Source of the DNA: Chryseobacterium ginsenosidimutans
GTDB taxonomy: Bacteria > Bacteroidota > Bacteroidia > Flavobacteriales > Weeksellaceae
DNA: 64,000 bases
NCBI RefSeq assembly: GCF_030823405.1
Contig: NZ_JAUSXC010000001.1
Span: 682,001-746,000, forward strand
Direction of reading: 5' to 3'
In this document: one piece after another, positions 7,704-14,540 of the stretch
Layout: each line of letters begins with the position of its first letter
How positions within the stretch are numbered: the stretch's first letter is position 1
Made by a program: the position numbers and the translations under genes
Notes under the pieces: model-generated
Databases searched by the model: none
Told to the model about the DNA's origin: nothing
Seen by the model: the letters and a program-made list of their open reading frames with translations, nothing else

Positions 7704-8774
7704 TTATTTTAAAGTATTTACGTTATTTAAATCTTCAAACGCCTGAACCAATCTTGCAGAGAAAGTTTCTTCACCTTTTCTTACCCAAACTCTTGGGTCA
7801 TAGAATTTTTTGTTAGGTTTTTCTTCTCCTTCAGGGTTTCCGATTTGAGTTCTTAAGTAATCAACATTGTTTACCATATAATCTCTGATTCCTTCCATGT
7901 AAGCAAACTGAAGGTCAGTATCAATGTTCATTTTAATCACACCGTAATCGATAGCTTCTCTGATTTCTTCCAAAGTAGATCCAGAACCTCCGTGGAATAC
8001 AAAGTTAACAGGTTTCTCAGCAGTTCCGAATTTCTCCTGAACATATTTCTGAGAGTTGTCAAGGATTTTCGGAGTAAGAACTACGTTTCCTGGCTTGTAA
8101 ACTCCATGTACGTTACCAAATGCAGCTGCAATGGTAAAATTATCAGAAATAGCTTTCAGTTTTTCGTACGTGTAAGCGATATCTTCCGGTTGAGTATATA
8201 ATTTTGAGTTATCAACGTCTGAATTGTCAACCCCGTCTTCTTCACCCCCTGTCACTCCGATCTCTACTTCAAGAGTCATTTGGATTTTGGACATTCTTTC
8301 GAAATATTTAGCAGAAATTTCTAAGTTTTCTTCTAAAGGCTCTTCAGAAAGATCAAGCATATGAGAAGAATACAGAGATTTTCCTGTCTGTCTGTAGAAT
8401 TCTTCATTAGCGTCCATAATTCCGTCGATCCAAGGCAATAATTTTTTTGCACAGTGGTCTGTATGTAAAATTACAGTTGCTCCGTAAGCTTCTGCAAGGG
8501 TATGAATGTGTTTTGCGCCTGCAATTGCTCCTAAAATAGCAGCTTTTTGTCCGTCATTGCTTAATCCTTTTCCTGCATTATAAACAGCTCCGCCATTAGA
8601 AAACTGAATAATAACAGGTGAGTTTAGTTTTGCTGCAGTTTCCATTACTGCATTTACGTTGCTGGAACCGATTACGTTTACTGCAGGTAATGCAAATTTG
8701 TTTTCTTTAGCATGCTGAAAAATATCAGTAACTAATTGACCTGTGGCAACTCCTGCCGGGAAAATTCTGCTCAT
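7704..8774 (-). CDS. fbaA: Fructose-bisphosphate aldolase, class II
   Basis: Zinc-dependent aldolase interconverting fructose-1,6-bisphosphate with glyceraldehyde-3-phosphate and dihydroxyacetone phosphate. The 356-aa length is that of the FbaA type. Metal and catalytic motifs are visible: ILHTDHCAKK (His and Asp), EVEIGVTGGEEDGVD, GNVHGVYKPGN, VFHGGSGSTLEEI and the phosphate loop MNIDTDLQFAY. The N-terminal FPAGVATG and closing VRKGEETFSARL are as in E. coli FbaA. It is upstream of accD on the same strand with an 86-base gap. Confidence 0.96.
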   Translation of the reverse strand: MSRIFPAGVATGQLVTDIFQHAKENKFALPAVNVIGSSNVNAVMETAAKLNSPVIIQFSNGGAVYNAGKGLSNDGQKAAILGAIAGAKHIHTLAEAYGATVILHTDHCAKKLLPWIDGIMDANEEFYRQTGKSLYSSHMLDLSEEPLEENLEISAKYFERMSKIQMTLEVEIGVTGGEEDGVDNSDVDNSKLYTQPEDIAYTYEKLKAISDNFTIAAAFGNVHGVYKPGNVVLTPKILDNSQKYVQEKFGTAEKPVNFVFHGGSGSTLEEIREAIDYGVIKMNIDTDLQFAYMEGIRDYMVNNVDYLRTQIGNPEGEEKPNKKFYDPRVWVRKGEETFSARLVQAFEDLNNVNTLK

Positions 8775-8844
8775 GTTTTACTTTTTAATATAAATTATTA
8801 GGGTTTGTAAAATTCCTGTAAAGGTAATAATTTTTAAGATATTG

Positions 8845-9711
8845 TTAATTTCTTTTGTCCCTTCCCCAAAGTAGCTTTTGGCGGATGGTTTCATAGAAGC
8901 TCAGATTATTAGGCTGAACCAGTAAAATCTGGAAATTTGCCTTTTTGATGATAATTTCTTTATCTGTTTCTATATGTATCAATCGAGAGTCCAGAGAAAG
9001 TGAGTATTGTGGAACTCTGCTTTCTACTTTAAATTTAATTTCAACACGGTCGTTCACAACTAAAGGTCTTACATTCAGATTGTGAGGCGCAATTGGCGTG
9101 ATGACAAAATTTTCGTTATTGGGAGAAATGATCGGTCCGCCACAACTTAAAGAATAGGCGGTAGAACCTGTCGGAGTGGAAACAATAACACCGTCTCCCC
9201 AGAAAACATTTAAAAATTCGTCATTAATAAAAGAATCTACCGTAATCATCGATGTGGTTTCTTTTCTGGAAATCGTAACATCATTTAAAGCATACGGAAA
9301 AAAATCTTCCAGCTCGGGCGAAACGACCTGAATTACAGCCCGACGACTTGTTTTCACGTCACCTTTTAATATAGAATCTAATTCATTAAAAGCTTCTTCT
9401 TTGGTAAAACTTGCCAAAAATCCTAATCTTCCTGTATTTACACCGACAATAGGGATTTCAAGATCTTCGATAAAGGTCAAAGAATTAACGATCGTTCCAT
9501 CTCCTCCGAAAGTAAAAAAAAGATCGACTTCTTTATCCAGAAGATCCTGTTTGTTATTAAAGGTTTCAAATATTTTTGAAAACTGAAGTGCTTCAGCCAT
9601 TTCATCATACAAAACAGATTTTACGCCTCTGTTTTCCAGCTCGGAAATAAATTTGCTTAAATATAAAAAAGTATCGAGATCTTTTTTCTGAGAATATATG
9701 GCTGCCTTCAT
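8845..9711 (-). CDS. nadK: NAD kinase
   Basis: ATP-dependent phosphorylation of NAD to NADP. The 288-aa protein has the family's diagnostic sites: FFTFGGDGTIVNSL (GGDG motif with the catalytic Asp), GVNTGRLGFLASF and the substrate loop TPTGSTAYSLSCGGPI, followed by PIAPHNLNVRPLVV. Its start is 6 bases from the end of the CBS-domain gene, so the two are co-transcribed, a pairing often seen in flavobacteria. Confidence 0.96.
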   Translation of the reverse strand: MKAAIYSQKKDLDTFLYLSKFISELENRGVKSVLYDEMAEALQFSKIFETFNNKQDLLDKEVDLFFTFGGDGTIVNSLTFIEDLEIPIVGVNTGRLGFLASFTKEEAFNELDSILKGDVKTSRRAVIQVVSPELEDFFPYALNDVTISRKETTSMITVDSFINDEFLNVFWGDGVIVSTPTGSTAYSLSCGGPIISPNNENFVITPIAPHNLNVRPLVVNDRVEIKFKVESRVPQYSLSLDSRLIHIETDKEIIIKKANFQILLVQPNNLSFYETIRQKLLWGRDKRN

Positions 9712-9717
9712 TAGTTT

Positions 9718-10365
9718 TTATATTTCTATGAATTTTTGGAAAAAACCGAATCTGTCATTAAACAAATCCGACTTTTCATCAGAATAATATTTTTCAACTA
9801 TTCTATAATCATATCGGTCGAATGTCTCATCAATGGAACTCAGATTTTCATTGCTTATTTTTATGGTAACATGAATTGCGTCTTCGGACATGAAGCTGAT
9901 AAAAGCTCCGTAAAATTTCGAATTGTTGCTTTCCACAATGTTTGCAATCTCCGTCATTGAATATTTTCTTGCAGGAACTTCTACCGTAAGGATAGCTCCT
10001 GATTCTGAGAAAAGCGGGTATTTGGATAAGTCCTGGAAGATATCCTCACAACTGATGTATCCCAGATATTTTTCATTTTTATTGATAACGGGAACCACGT
10101 TCGCATTGAATGTGTGAAACAATCTGATGCTGTCCATAATATTGTTATCCTCGGGAATTGCGAATCGTTCGATCTGATGTTCAAGATCTTTCAGTATTCC
10201 GTCTTCGTAAAGGAAATCCTGCGCAATTGCTCCGTAGAAATGATGAGATTTTTTGATGAAAATATGAGAATATCCAAATGCTTCTAACATTTCTCTTGCT
10301 GATTCTATCGAGTCAGTCAAACTAAAACACGGAAAGTCTTTTGAGATATATTCCTTGATAAACAT
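9718..10365 (-). CDS. CBS-domain protein
   Basis: 215-aa cytoplasmic protein with two CBS motifs in the first two thirds: SIESAREMLEAFGYSHIFI and NIMDSIRLFHTFNANVVPVINKNEKYLGYIS. CBS pairs bind adenine nucleotides and regulate linked enzymes. The C-terminal third (TVEVPARKYSMTEIANIVESNN) looks like an ACT-like sensory fold, which I infer from pattern only. It sits immediately upstream of nadK, suggesting a nucleotide-sensing role near NAD(P) metabolism. Confidence 0.8.
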   Translation of the reverse strand: MFIKEYISKDFPCFSLTDSIESAREMLEAFGYSHIFIKKSHHFYGAIAQDFLYEDGILKDLEHQIERFAIPEDNNIMDSIRLFHTFNANVVPVINKNEKYLGYISCEDIFQDLSKYPLFSESGAILTVEVPARKYSMTEIANIVESNNSKFYGAFISFMSEDAIHVTIKISNENLSSIDETFDRYDYRIVEKYYSDEKSDLFNDRFGFFQKFIEI

Positions 10366-10449
10366 TGTGCTAATTTATAAAAAATTAAATGAAACCTTTT
10401 CTGAAATTCAAACTTTTTTTCAATAAAATAAAAAAAAATCAACCTAAAA

Positions 10450-10480
10450 TTTGTTCGTAATGAAAAAAAAAGTATCTTTG
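10450..10480 (+). promoter_or_regulatory. Promoter reading toward 10.5 kb on the plus strand
   Basis: TTTG (10450-10453), 19-base spacer, TATCTTTG (10473-10480): a full Bacteroidota promoter. No plus-strand protein gene lies downstream before the terminator at 10517-10556; see the candidate small RNA. Confidence 0.65.
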
Positions 10481-10484
10481 TCGC

Positions 10485-10556
10485 CTTTCATTTTTACTTT
10501 TTATTAGATTTATTTCAAACTGCACTGTCTTTTAGACACATGCAGTTTTTTATTTT
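10485..10556 (+). ncRNA. Candidate small RNA (about 70 nt)
   Basis: The unit is defined by a consensus promoter ending at 10480 and a strong intrinsic terminator at 10517-10556 on the same strand. Between them is a short T-rich segment without an open reading frame. Genes on both sides run on the minus strand, so the terminator cannot belong to a plus-strand protein gene. The 3' end overlaps the last bases of the TrmH-type gene on the other strand. The RNA itself is inferred, and both ends are estimates. Confidence 0.5.
10517..10556 (+). terminator. Intrinsic terminator of the candidate small RNA
   Basis: AAACTGCA and TGCAGTTT form the outer stem, TGTCT and AGACA the inner stem around a TTT loop. 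A T-rich tail follows on the plus strand only. Read on the minus strand it lacks a T run, so it is oriented for plus-strand transcription. Confidence 0.75.
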
Positions 10557-11080
10557 AAGGCTTTTGCAAACTCCCACATCACAATTCCGCCGCAAACACT
10601 TACATTTAAAGAATGTTTTGTTCCCAACTGAGGAATTTCCAAGAAAGAATCAATGTTTGGCAATGCTTCATCACTTATTCCTTCCACTTCGTTTCCTAAA
10701 ATAACAGCATATTTTTTTGATTTATCTATTGTAAAATCAGTGATAATCTGGCTGTTTGTGGTCTGTTCAATTCCTACAATTTCAAAACCTTTCGATTTTA
10801 AATCGTTAATTGTTGTGTTAATATCATTTTCATGGCTCCAATCTACGCTTTCTGTTGCGCCTAAGGCAGCTTTGTGAATTTCACGGTGTGGAGGTTGAGG
10901 TGTTATTCCGCATAAAATAATCTTCTGAACCAAAAATGCATCTGCCGTTCTGAAAGTTGCTCCCACATTATGCATGCTTCTGATATTATCCAAAACCACA
11001 ATTAATGGGATCTTTTCAACGGTTTTAAAAGTTTCTACATCTATTCTGTTGAGTTCTTCCAGTTTTAATTTGTGTACCAA
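10550..11080 (-). CDS. TrmH/SpoU family RNA 2'-O-methyltransferase
   Basis: S-adenosylmethionine-dependent methylation of ribose in tRNA or rRNA by the SPOUT knotted fold. All three SpoU motifs are present: SMHNVGATFRTADAF, AVILGNEVEGISDEAL and LNVSVCGGIVMWEFA. At 176 aa it is a short TrmH-type protein without the N-terminal substrate domain of RlmB. The start appears to be TTG at 11080 (reading VHKLKLEELNR); no ATG occurs before the essential SMHNVG motif. The RNA target cannot be told from sequence. Confidence 0.9.
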   Translation of the reverse strand: MVHKLKLEELNRIDVETFKTVEKIPLIVVLDNIRSMHNVGATFRTADAFLVQKIILCGITPQPPHREIHKAALGATESVDWSHENDINTTINDLKSKGFEIVGIEQTTNSQIITDFTIDKSKKYAVILGNEVEGISDEALPNIDSFLEIPQLGTKHSLNVSVCGGIVMWEFAKALK

Positions 11081-11094
11081 TTTTATTTTTTTGT

Positions 11095-11102
11095 CAAAAT
11101 TA
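11095..11102 (-). promoter_or_regulatory. -7 element TAATTTTG of the TrmH-type gene
   Basis: TAnnTTTG on the minus strand ends 14 bases before the TTG start at 11080, supporting that start codon. No clear TTG at the -33 distance. Confidence 0.5.
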
Positions 11103-11139
11103 ACTATAAATATTTACGATTTTTAACCCAGAAAGGATT

Positions 11140-12024
11140 TTATTTTTTTTTCAGCTCTATAATTTGGTGTACACTTTTTTCAATATTCTGAGCAATAGTT
11201 TCCATTGGGATATCATTTTCATCATTGTTAAAAGGATCTTCAATTTCTTCAGCAATCAATTCCAGGCTCATTAAAACATAATAGATAAAAATAGTAAGCG
11301 GGATAATAAAATTCCCAATATTAATTACATAGGCAATTGGCAGAGCAAAAACATAAAGAATAATAAATTTTTTAATAAATGAAGAATAAGAGTAAGGAAT
11401 CGGAGTGTTTTTAATCCTTTCGCAGCCTCCGCAAACCTCAAGAAACCCTGATAGTTGATTGTCTAAATAAAGCATTTCAATATCAGAAATTTTACCTTCT
11501 TTTTTTAATTGATTCAGTTTGTGGGTTAATAAAATTACAATTTCACTCGGACCATGATGTTTTATATGGTTTTCGAGTTCTGTATAATCTTCATCTAGTG
11601 CTAATCTTGTTGATTCTTTGGATAAATGTTTTGCTAAAAAATGAGGAAAGAACTTTAAATATCTTGCGATCTGCTCTATACTTTGTCTGTCATCTTCAAG
11701 AATTGAATTGATTTTTATAGCAAAATTTCTAGTATCATTCACCAATTTTCCCCAAAGTTTTCTGCCTTCCCACCATCTGTCATAGGCCGTATTTGTCCTG
11801 AAAACCAATAATAAAGAAAGTACAAAGCCTAACATAGAATGAATTAATCCTACATTGCTGATTCCTGATTTTGATGTCAGGTGAAAATATTCAATTTCCA
11901 AATATTTAACGCCCCAAGAATACAATCCCACAAGAATCATACTCGGAAACAGGATTTTTAGGGTGTCACTTTTATGCAGGCTGAAAAGGATTTTCAGGAA
12001 ATGTTTAGTGTTGTAAGCTCTCAT
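11140..12024 (-). CDS. Bestrophin family ion channel (UPF0187)
   Basis: 294-aa inner-membrane protein. The N-terminal half shows the bestrophin pattern: hydrophobic helices, then LVFRTNTAYDRWWEGRKLWGKLVNDTRNFA, the strongest family signature. A cytoplasmic helical part follows, then two further membrane helices (IILYVFALPIAYVINIG and PLTIFIYYVLMSLELIAEEIEDPF). Bacterial bestrophins form pentameric channels; ion selectivity varies and cannot be read here. It is a single-gene unit with a -7 element at 12042-12049. Confidence 0.9.
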   Translation of the reverse strand: MRAYNTKHFLKILFSLHKSDTLKILFPSMILVGLYSWGVKYLEIEYFHLTSKSGISNVGLIHSMLGFVLSLLLVFRTNTAYDRWWEGRKLWGKLVNDTRNFAIKINSILEDDRQSIEQIARYLKFFPHFLAKHLSKESTRLALDEDYTELENHIKHHGPSEIVILLTHKLNQLKKEGKISDIEMLYLDNQLSGFLEVCGGCERIKNTPIPYSYSSFIKKFIILYVFALPIAYVINIGNFIIPLTIFIYYVLMSLELIAEEIEDPFNNDENDIPMETIAQNIEKSVHQIIELKKK

Positions 12025-12041
12025 AAATTCTCTTGGTCGTA

Positions 12042-12049
12042 CAAATATA
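12042..12049 (-). promoter_or_regulatory. -7 element TATATTTG of the bestrophin gene
   Basis: Perfect TAnnTTTG on the minus strand, 17 bases before the start codon at 12024. No clear -33 TTG. Confidence 0.5.
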
Positions 12050-12123
12050 ATTTTTTCGTTTTATCCTGACTTTACGGAAAACCATAAATTTTTCGGCCCT
12101 GTTCATTCTTTCTTTGTTTAAAT

Positions 12124-12294
12124 ATTAAGATAGGATATTATAGAAAAGGACATTATAAAAAAGACGGAACTTGGGTAAGTGGGCATTATGTAAGTACTTT
12201 TGGACGAAAAAGAAATTCTGAAAAATCTCCGCAAGGTTGTATTGTTGTTATTTTTGGTGGAATTATTTCACTGCTTTTATATGTTTTGAGCTAA
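12124..12294 (+). CDS. Small basic membrane protein ORF without an ATG (about 56 aa)
   Basis: An open frame runs from an in-frame stop at 12085 to the stop at 12292-12294. Its sequence looks protein-like: an N-terminal YYRKGHYKKDGTWVSGHYV, a basic linker, then one hydrophobic segment near the C-terminus (CIVVIFGGIISLLLYVLS). The repeated G-x-Y/H-Y pattern with KKDGTWV resembles short flavobacterial proteins of unknown function. There is no ATG, GTG or TTG in the frame. ATT at 12124, followed by AAG ATA GGA, is the most natural position, so this may be a rare start, a mutated start or a remnant. Confidence 0.45.
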   Translation: MKIGYYRKGHYKKDGTWVSGHYVSTFGRKRNSEKSPQGCIVVIFGGIISLLLYVLS

Positions 12295-12366
12295 AATTAA
12301 CCTTAAAGTTTCTCTAAATTTCAAAAAAAACACTATTTTTATTTTGAAATTAAATCACAAAACAGG

Positions 12367-13233
12367 ATGATTCTCGAAAACGTAGATATTGTAAATGACA
12401 TTAGTAAAGAAGATTTTCAGAAAAATTATTTCAAAAAACATAAACCTCTTTTAATAAAAAATTTTGCAAGCCGTTGGGAAGCTTTTGACCAATGGAATTT
12501 TGATTTTATTCGTGAAAAAGCAGGTGAACAAGAAGTCCCTTTGTACGATAATAAACCGGCTGATGCCTCTAAGAGTACGGATGCTCCAGTAGCAAAAATG
12601 AAGATGAAGGATTATATAGATACAATAAAAAGCAGACCTTCAGACCTTCGTATTTTCTTTTACATCATCACCGACAGACTTCCTGAATTGCTGAAAAACT
12701 TCACTTATCCGGATTTGGGAATGAAATTTTTTAAAAGACTTCCAACTTTATTTTTCGGAGGAAGTGAAGCCCATGTTTTGATGCATTATGATGTTGATCT
12801 GGGAGATTTTCTTCACATTCATTTTGAAGGGAAAAAGAGGATTTTGTTATTCGACCAAAAACAATCTGCATTTTTATATAAGGTTCCGTTGTCGGTTCAT
12901 ACCATCTATGATCTGGATTATGAAAACCCTGACTATGAAAAATTTCCGGCCTTAAAGTATGCGACAGGTTTCGAGATTTTCATGGAACATGGAGATGCCT
13001 TATTTATTCCGGGAGCATTCTGGCATTTCAACAGATATTTGGAACCCGGTTTTTCAATGTCACTTCGTGCGCTTCCGAACAAGCCAAAAGTTTTTGCCAA
13101 TATGCTGTATCATGTTTTCATTATGAGATACACTGATAAACTGATGCGGAAAATTTTTAAATCTAAATGGGTGAACTACAAACAGAAATGGGCTTTGAAA
13201 AAAGGAAACGAGGCTGCAGAAAAATACAAGTAA
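12367..13233 (+). CDS. JmjC/cupin-like Fe(II)/2-oxoglutarate oxygenase family protein
   Basis: 288-aa protein of the cupin_8/JmjC family. The N-terminal FQKNYFKKHKPLLIKNFASRW is the family entry motif. The iron-binding facial triad fits His and Asp in LMHYDVDLGDF (about residues 140-142) and a late His in PGAFWHFNRYL. The lysine-like 2-oxoglutarate contact could be in HFEGKKRILLF. Bacterial members hydroxylate proteins or small molecules; the substrate here is unknown. It is transcribed alone, after the small ORF at 12.1-12.3 kb. Confidence 0.85.
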   Translation: MILENVDIVNDISKEDFQKNYFKKHKPLLIKNFASRWEAFDQWNFDFIREKAGEQEVPLYDNKPADASKSTDAPVAKMKMKDYIDTIKSRPSDLRIFFYIITDRLPELLKNFTYPDLGMKFFKRLPTLFFGGSEAHVLMHYDVDLGDFLHIHFEGKKRILLFDQKQSAFLYKVPLSVHTIYDLDYENPDYEKFPALKYATGFEIFMEHGDALFIPGAFWHFNRYLEPGFSMSLRALPNKPKVFANMLYHVFIMRYTDKLMRKIFKSKWVNYKQKWALKKGNEAAEKYK

Positions 13234-13290
13234 AATGTAAATTTGGAAGCAGGAAAAGGGTTAATAATAAATTTAATTATTTTGTAGAAA

Positions 13291-13820
13291 TCAATTTCCC
13301 GGTTTGATAAATTTCGATTCTTCTAAGCTTCCGTTTTCTTTATATGAAAACTGTTTGCCTTCTCGAAGTCCGTTCACGAAATTAGATTCATACTGTAGTT
13401 TTCCACTTTTGTAGAAGTATTTCCATTTGCCTTCTTCTTTTCCGTTGACAAATTTTCCGTAACAGATAATTTTCTCATTTTTAAAATAAGTATTTTCAGA
13501 TTCGTCACTATATAAACATCGCCTTTCCAGCCGTTGTATGTTTCGGTGCCGGTTTTTGATCCGCTTTGGTCATAGTAAACCCATTCACCAACTTTTCTGT
13601 CTTTTTTATAAACTCCTTTTGCTTTTTCTTTTCCGTTTTCAAAATAAGCAATATAATTTCCGTCTAATTTCCCTTTTTTCCAATTCTGATCCCACTTTTT
13701 TTGTCCATTCTCATAGAAGAAAATGCAATTTCCTTCTTGAAGACCATCTATAAAGCCGCATTTTTTTTGAGCTTGTAAAGCAATACTCCAAAATAATAGA
13801 GCAAATAGTATTTTTTTCAT
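13291..13820 (-). pseudogene. MORN-repeat (YwqK-like) exported protein, frameshifted
   Basis: A signal peptide (MKKILFALLFWSIALQAQ) is followed by repeated MORN-type units: GFIDGLQEGNCIFFYENGQ, GKLDGNYIAYFENGK and DRKVGEWVYYDQSG. The first frame then loses the pattern near position 13510 and ends at 13374. In the next frame the MORN pattern resumes at once (CYGKFVNGKEEGKWKYFYKSG, then FVNGLREGKQFSYKENG) and ends at a stop at 13291-13293. One missing base, most simply an A in the TATATAGTGAC region, explains the break. The intact product would be about 176 aa. MORN repeats of this kind occur in YwqK-type immunity proteins and in exported flavobacterial proteins; the function is unknown. Confidence 0.8.
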
Positions 13821-13826
13821 AAAAAG

Positions 13827-13868
13827 TTGTATTTAATGCCAAATATATTATATTTGGCTTAAAAACAA
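13827..13868. promoter_or_regulatory. Symmetric divergent promoter inside a 21-bp palindrome
   Basis: GCCAAATATA-T-TATATTTGGC (13838-13858) is a perfect palindrome. It supplies a TATATTTG -7 element on each strand (13849-13856 plus, 13847-13840 minus). Each has a TTG at the right distance: 13827-13829 with a 19-base spacer for the plus strand, and 13868-13866 with an 18-base spacer for the minus strand. It drives the MORN gene and the secreted protein at 13880. Confidence 0.75.
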
Positions 13869-13879
13869 ATGTAAATCAG

Positions 13880-14479
13880 ATGAAAACAAAAATTATTTTC
13901 ACACTTTTCCTGTTATCAGGAGCTTTTTCTTATGCTCAAAATAAACTTTTTCCGCAAAGCTTTTTTGATAAAAAATTAGCTCAAGAAATGCTTGCTCTCG
14001 GAACATCAACCATTGAAGGAAGAGCAGATACAAAACAAAAAAATACGTATGGTCTAAATTCCGACGCCAATGCAAAACATTATGCTCCGCAAGGAAGTGT
14101 AGTAACATTGTTTCCAATGACACCTTATTTTGAAGAATTTTTAAAATTAAGAAGGCAAAAAGAAAATAAAAAAACAATAGTATATTTATCTGAAGAGGCA
14201 TTCAAATACAGACTGGAAACTAAAACAGATGAATACGGAAGATTTAAATTTGAAAAATTAAAACCTGGAAAATATTATATTGAATGTATGGTGGCTTTCA
14301 CAGCAGTGGGAGGTTACACTCAGCAAACCGGAGTTACAACAACTTACAACGGATATGGAAATGCAATTGCTTCGTCGCCCTACTATGAAAAATTTTTCTA
14401 TAATTATGACTCCGCAAATCGCGAAACTAAAATTGTAGAAATAAAATCTGAAGGTGAGCTTTTAGAAATAAAATTGTAA
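13880..14479 (+). CDS. Exported protein with carboxypeptidase-regulatory-like fold (199 aa)
   Basis: Signal peptide MKTKIIFTLFLLSGAFSYAQ. The mature part contains GTSTIEGRADTK and later TKTDEYGRFKFEKLKPGKYYIECMV. That second pattern is the end of a CarboxypepD_reg/SpaA-like beta-sandwich, here interrupted by an insertion of about 70 residues. It probably acts in the periplasm or at the cell surface. It shares a divergent promoter with the MORN-repeat gene, hinting at a common stimulus. Function unknown. Confidence 0.7.
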   Translation: MKTKIIFTLFLLSGAFSYAQNKLFPQSFFDKKLAQEMLALGTSTIEGRADTKQKNTYGLNSDANAKHYAPQGSVVTLFPMTPYFEEFLKLRRQKENKKTIVYLSEEAFKYRLETKTDEYGRFKFEKLKPGKYYIECMVAFTAVGGYTQQTGVTTTYNGYGNAIASSPYYEKFFYNYDSANRETKIVEIKSEGELLEIKL

Positions 14480-14540
14480 GAGATTCTTTAAAACTTTGAA
14501 ACCGTAAATTTAATACATAAATTTGGGGTTTTATTTTGAT

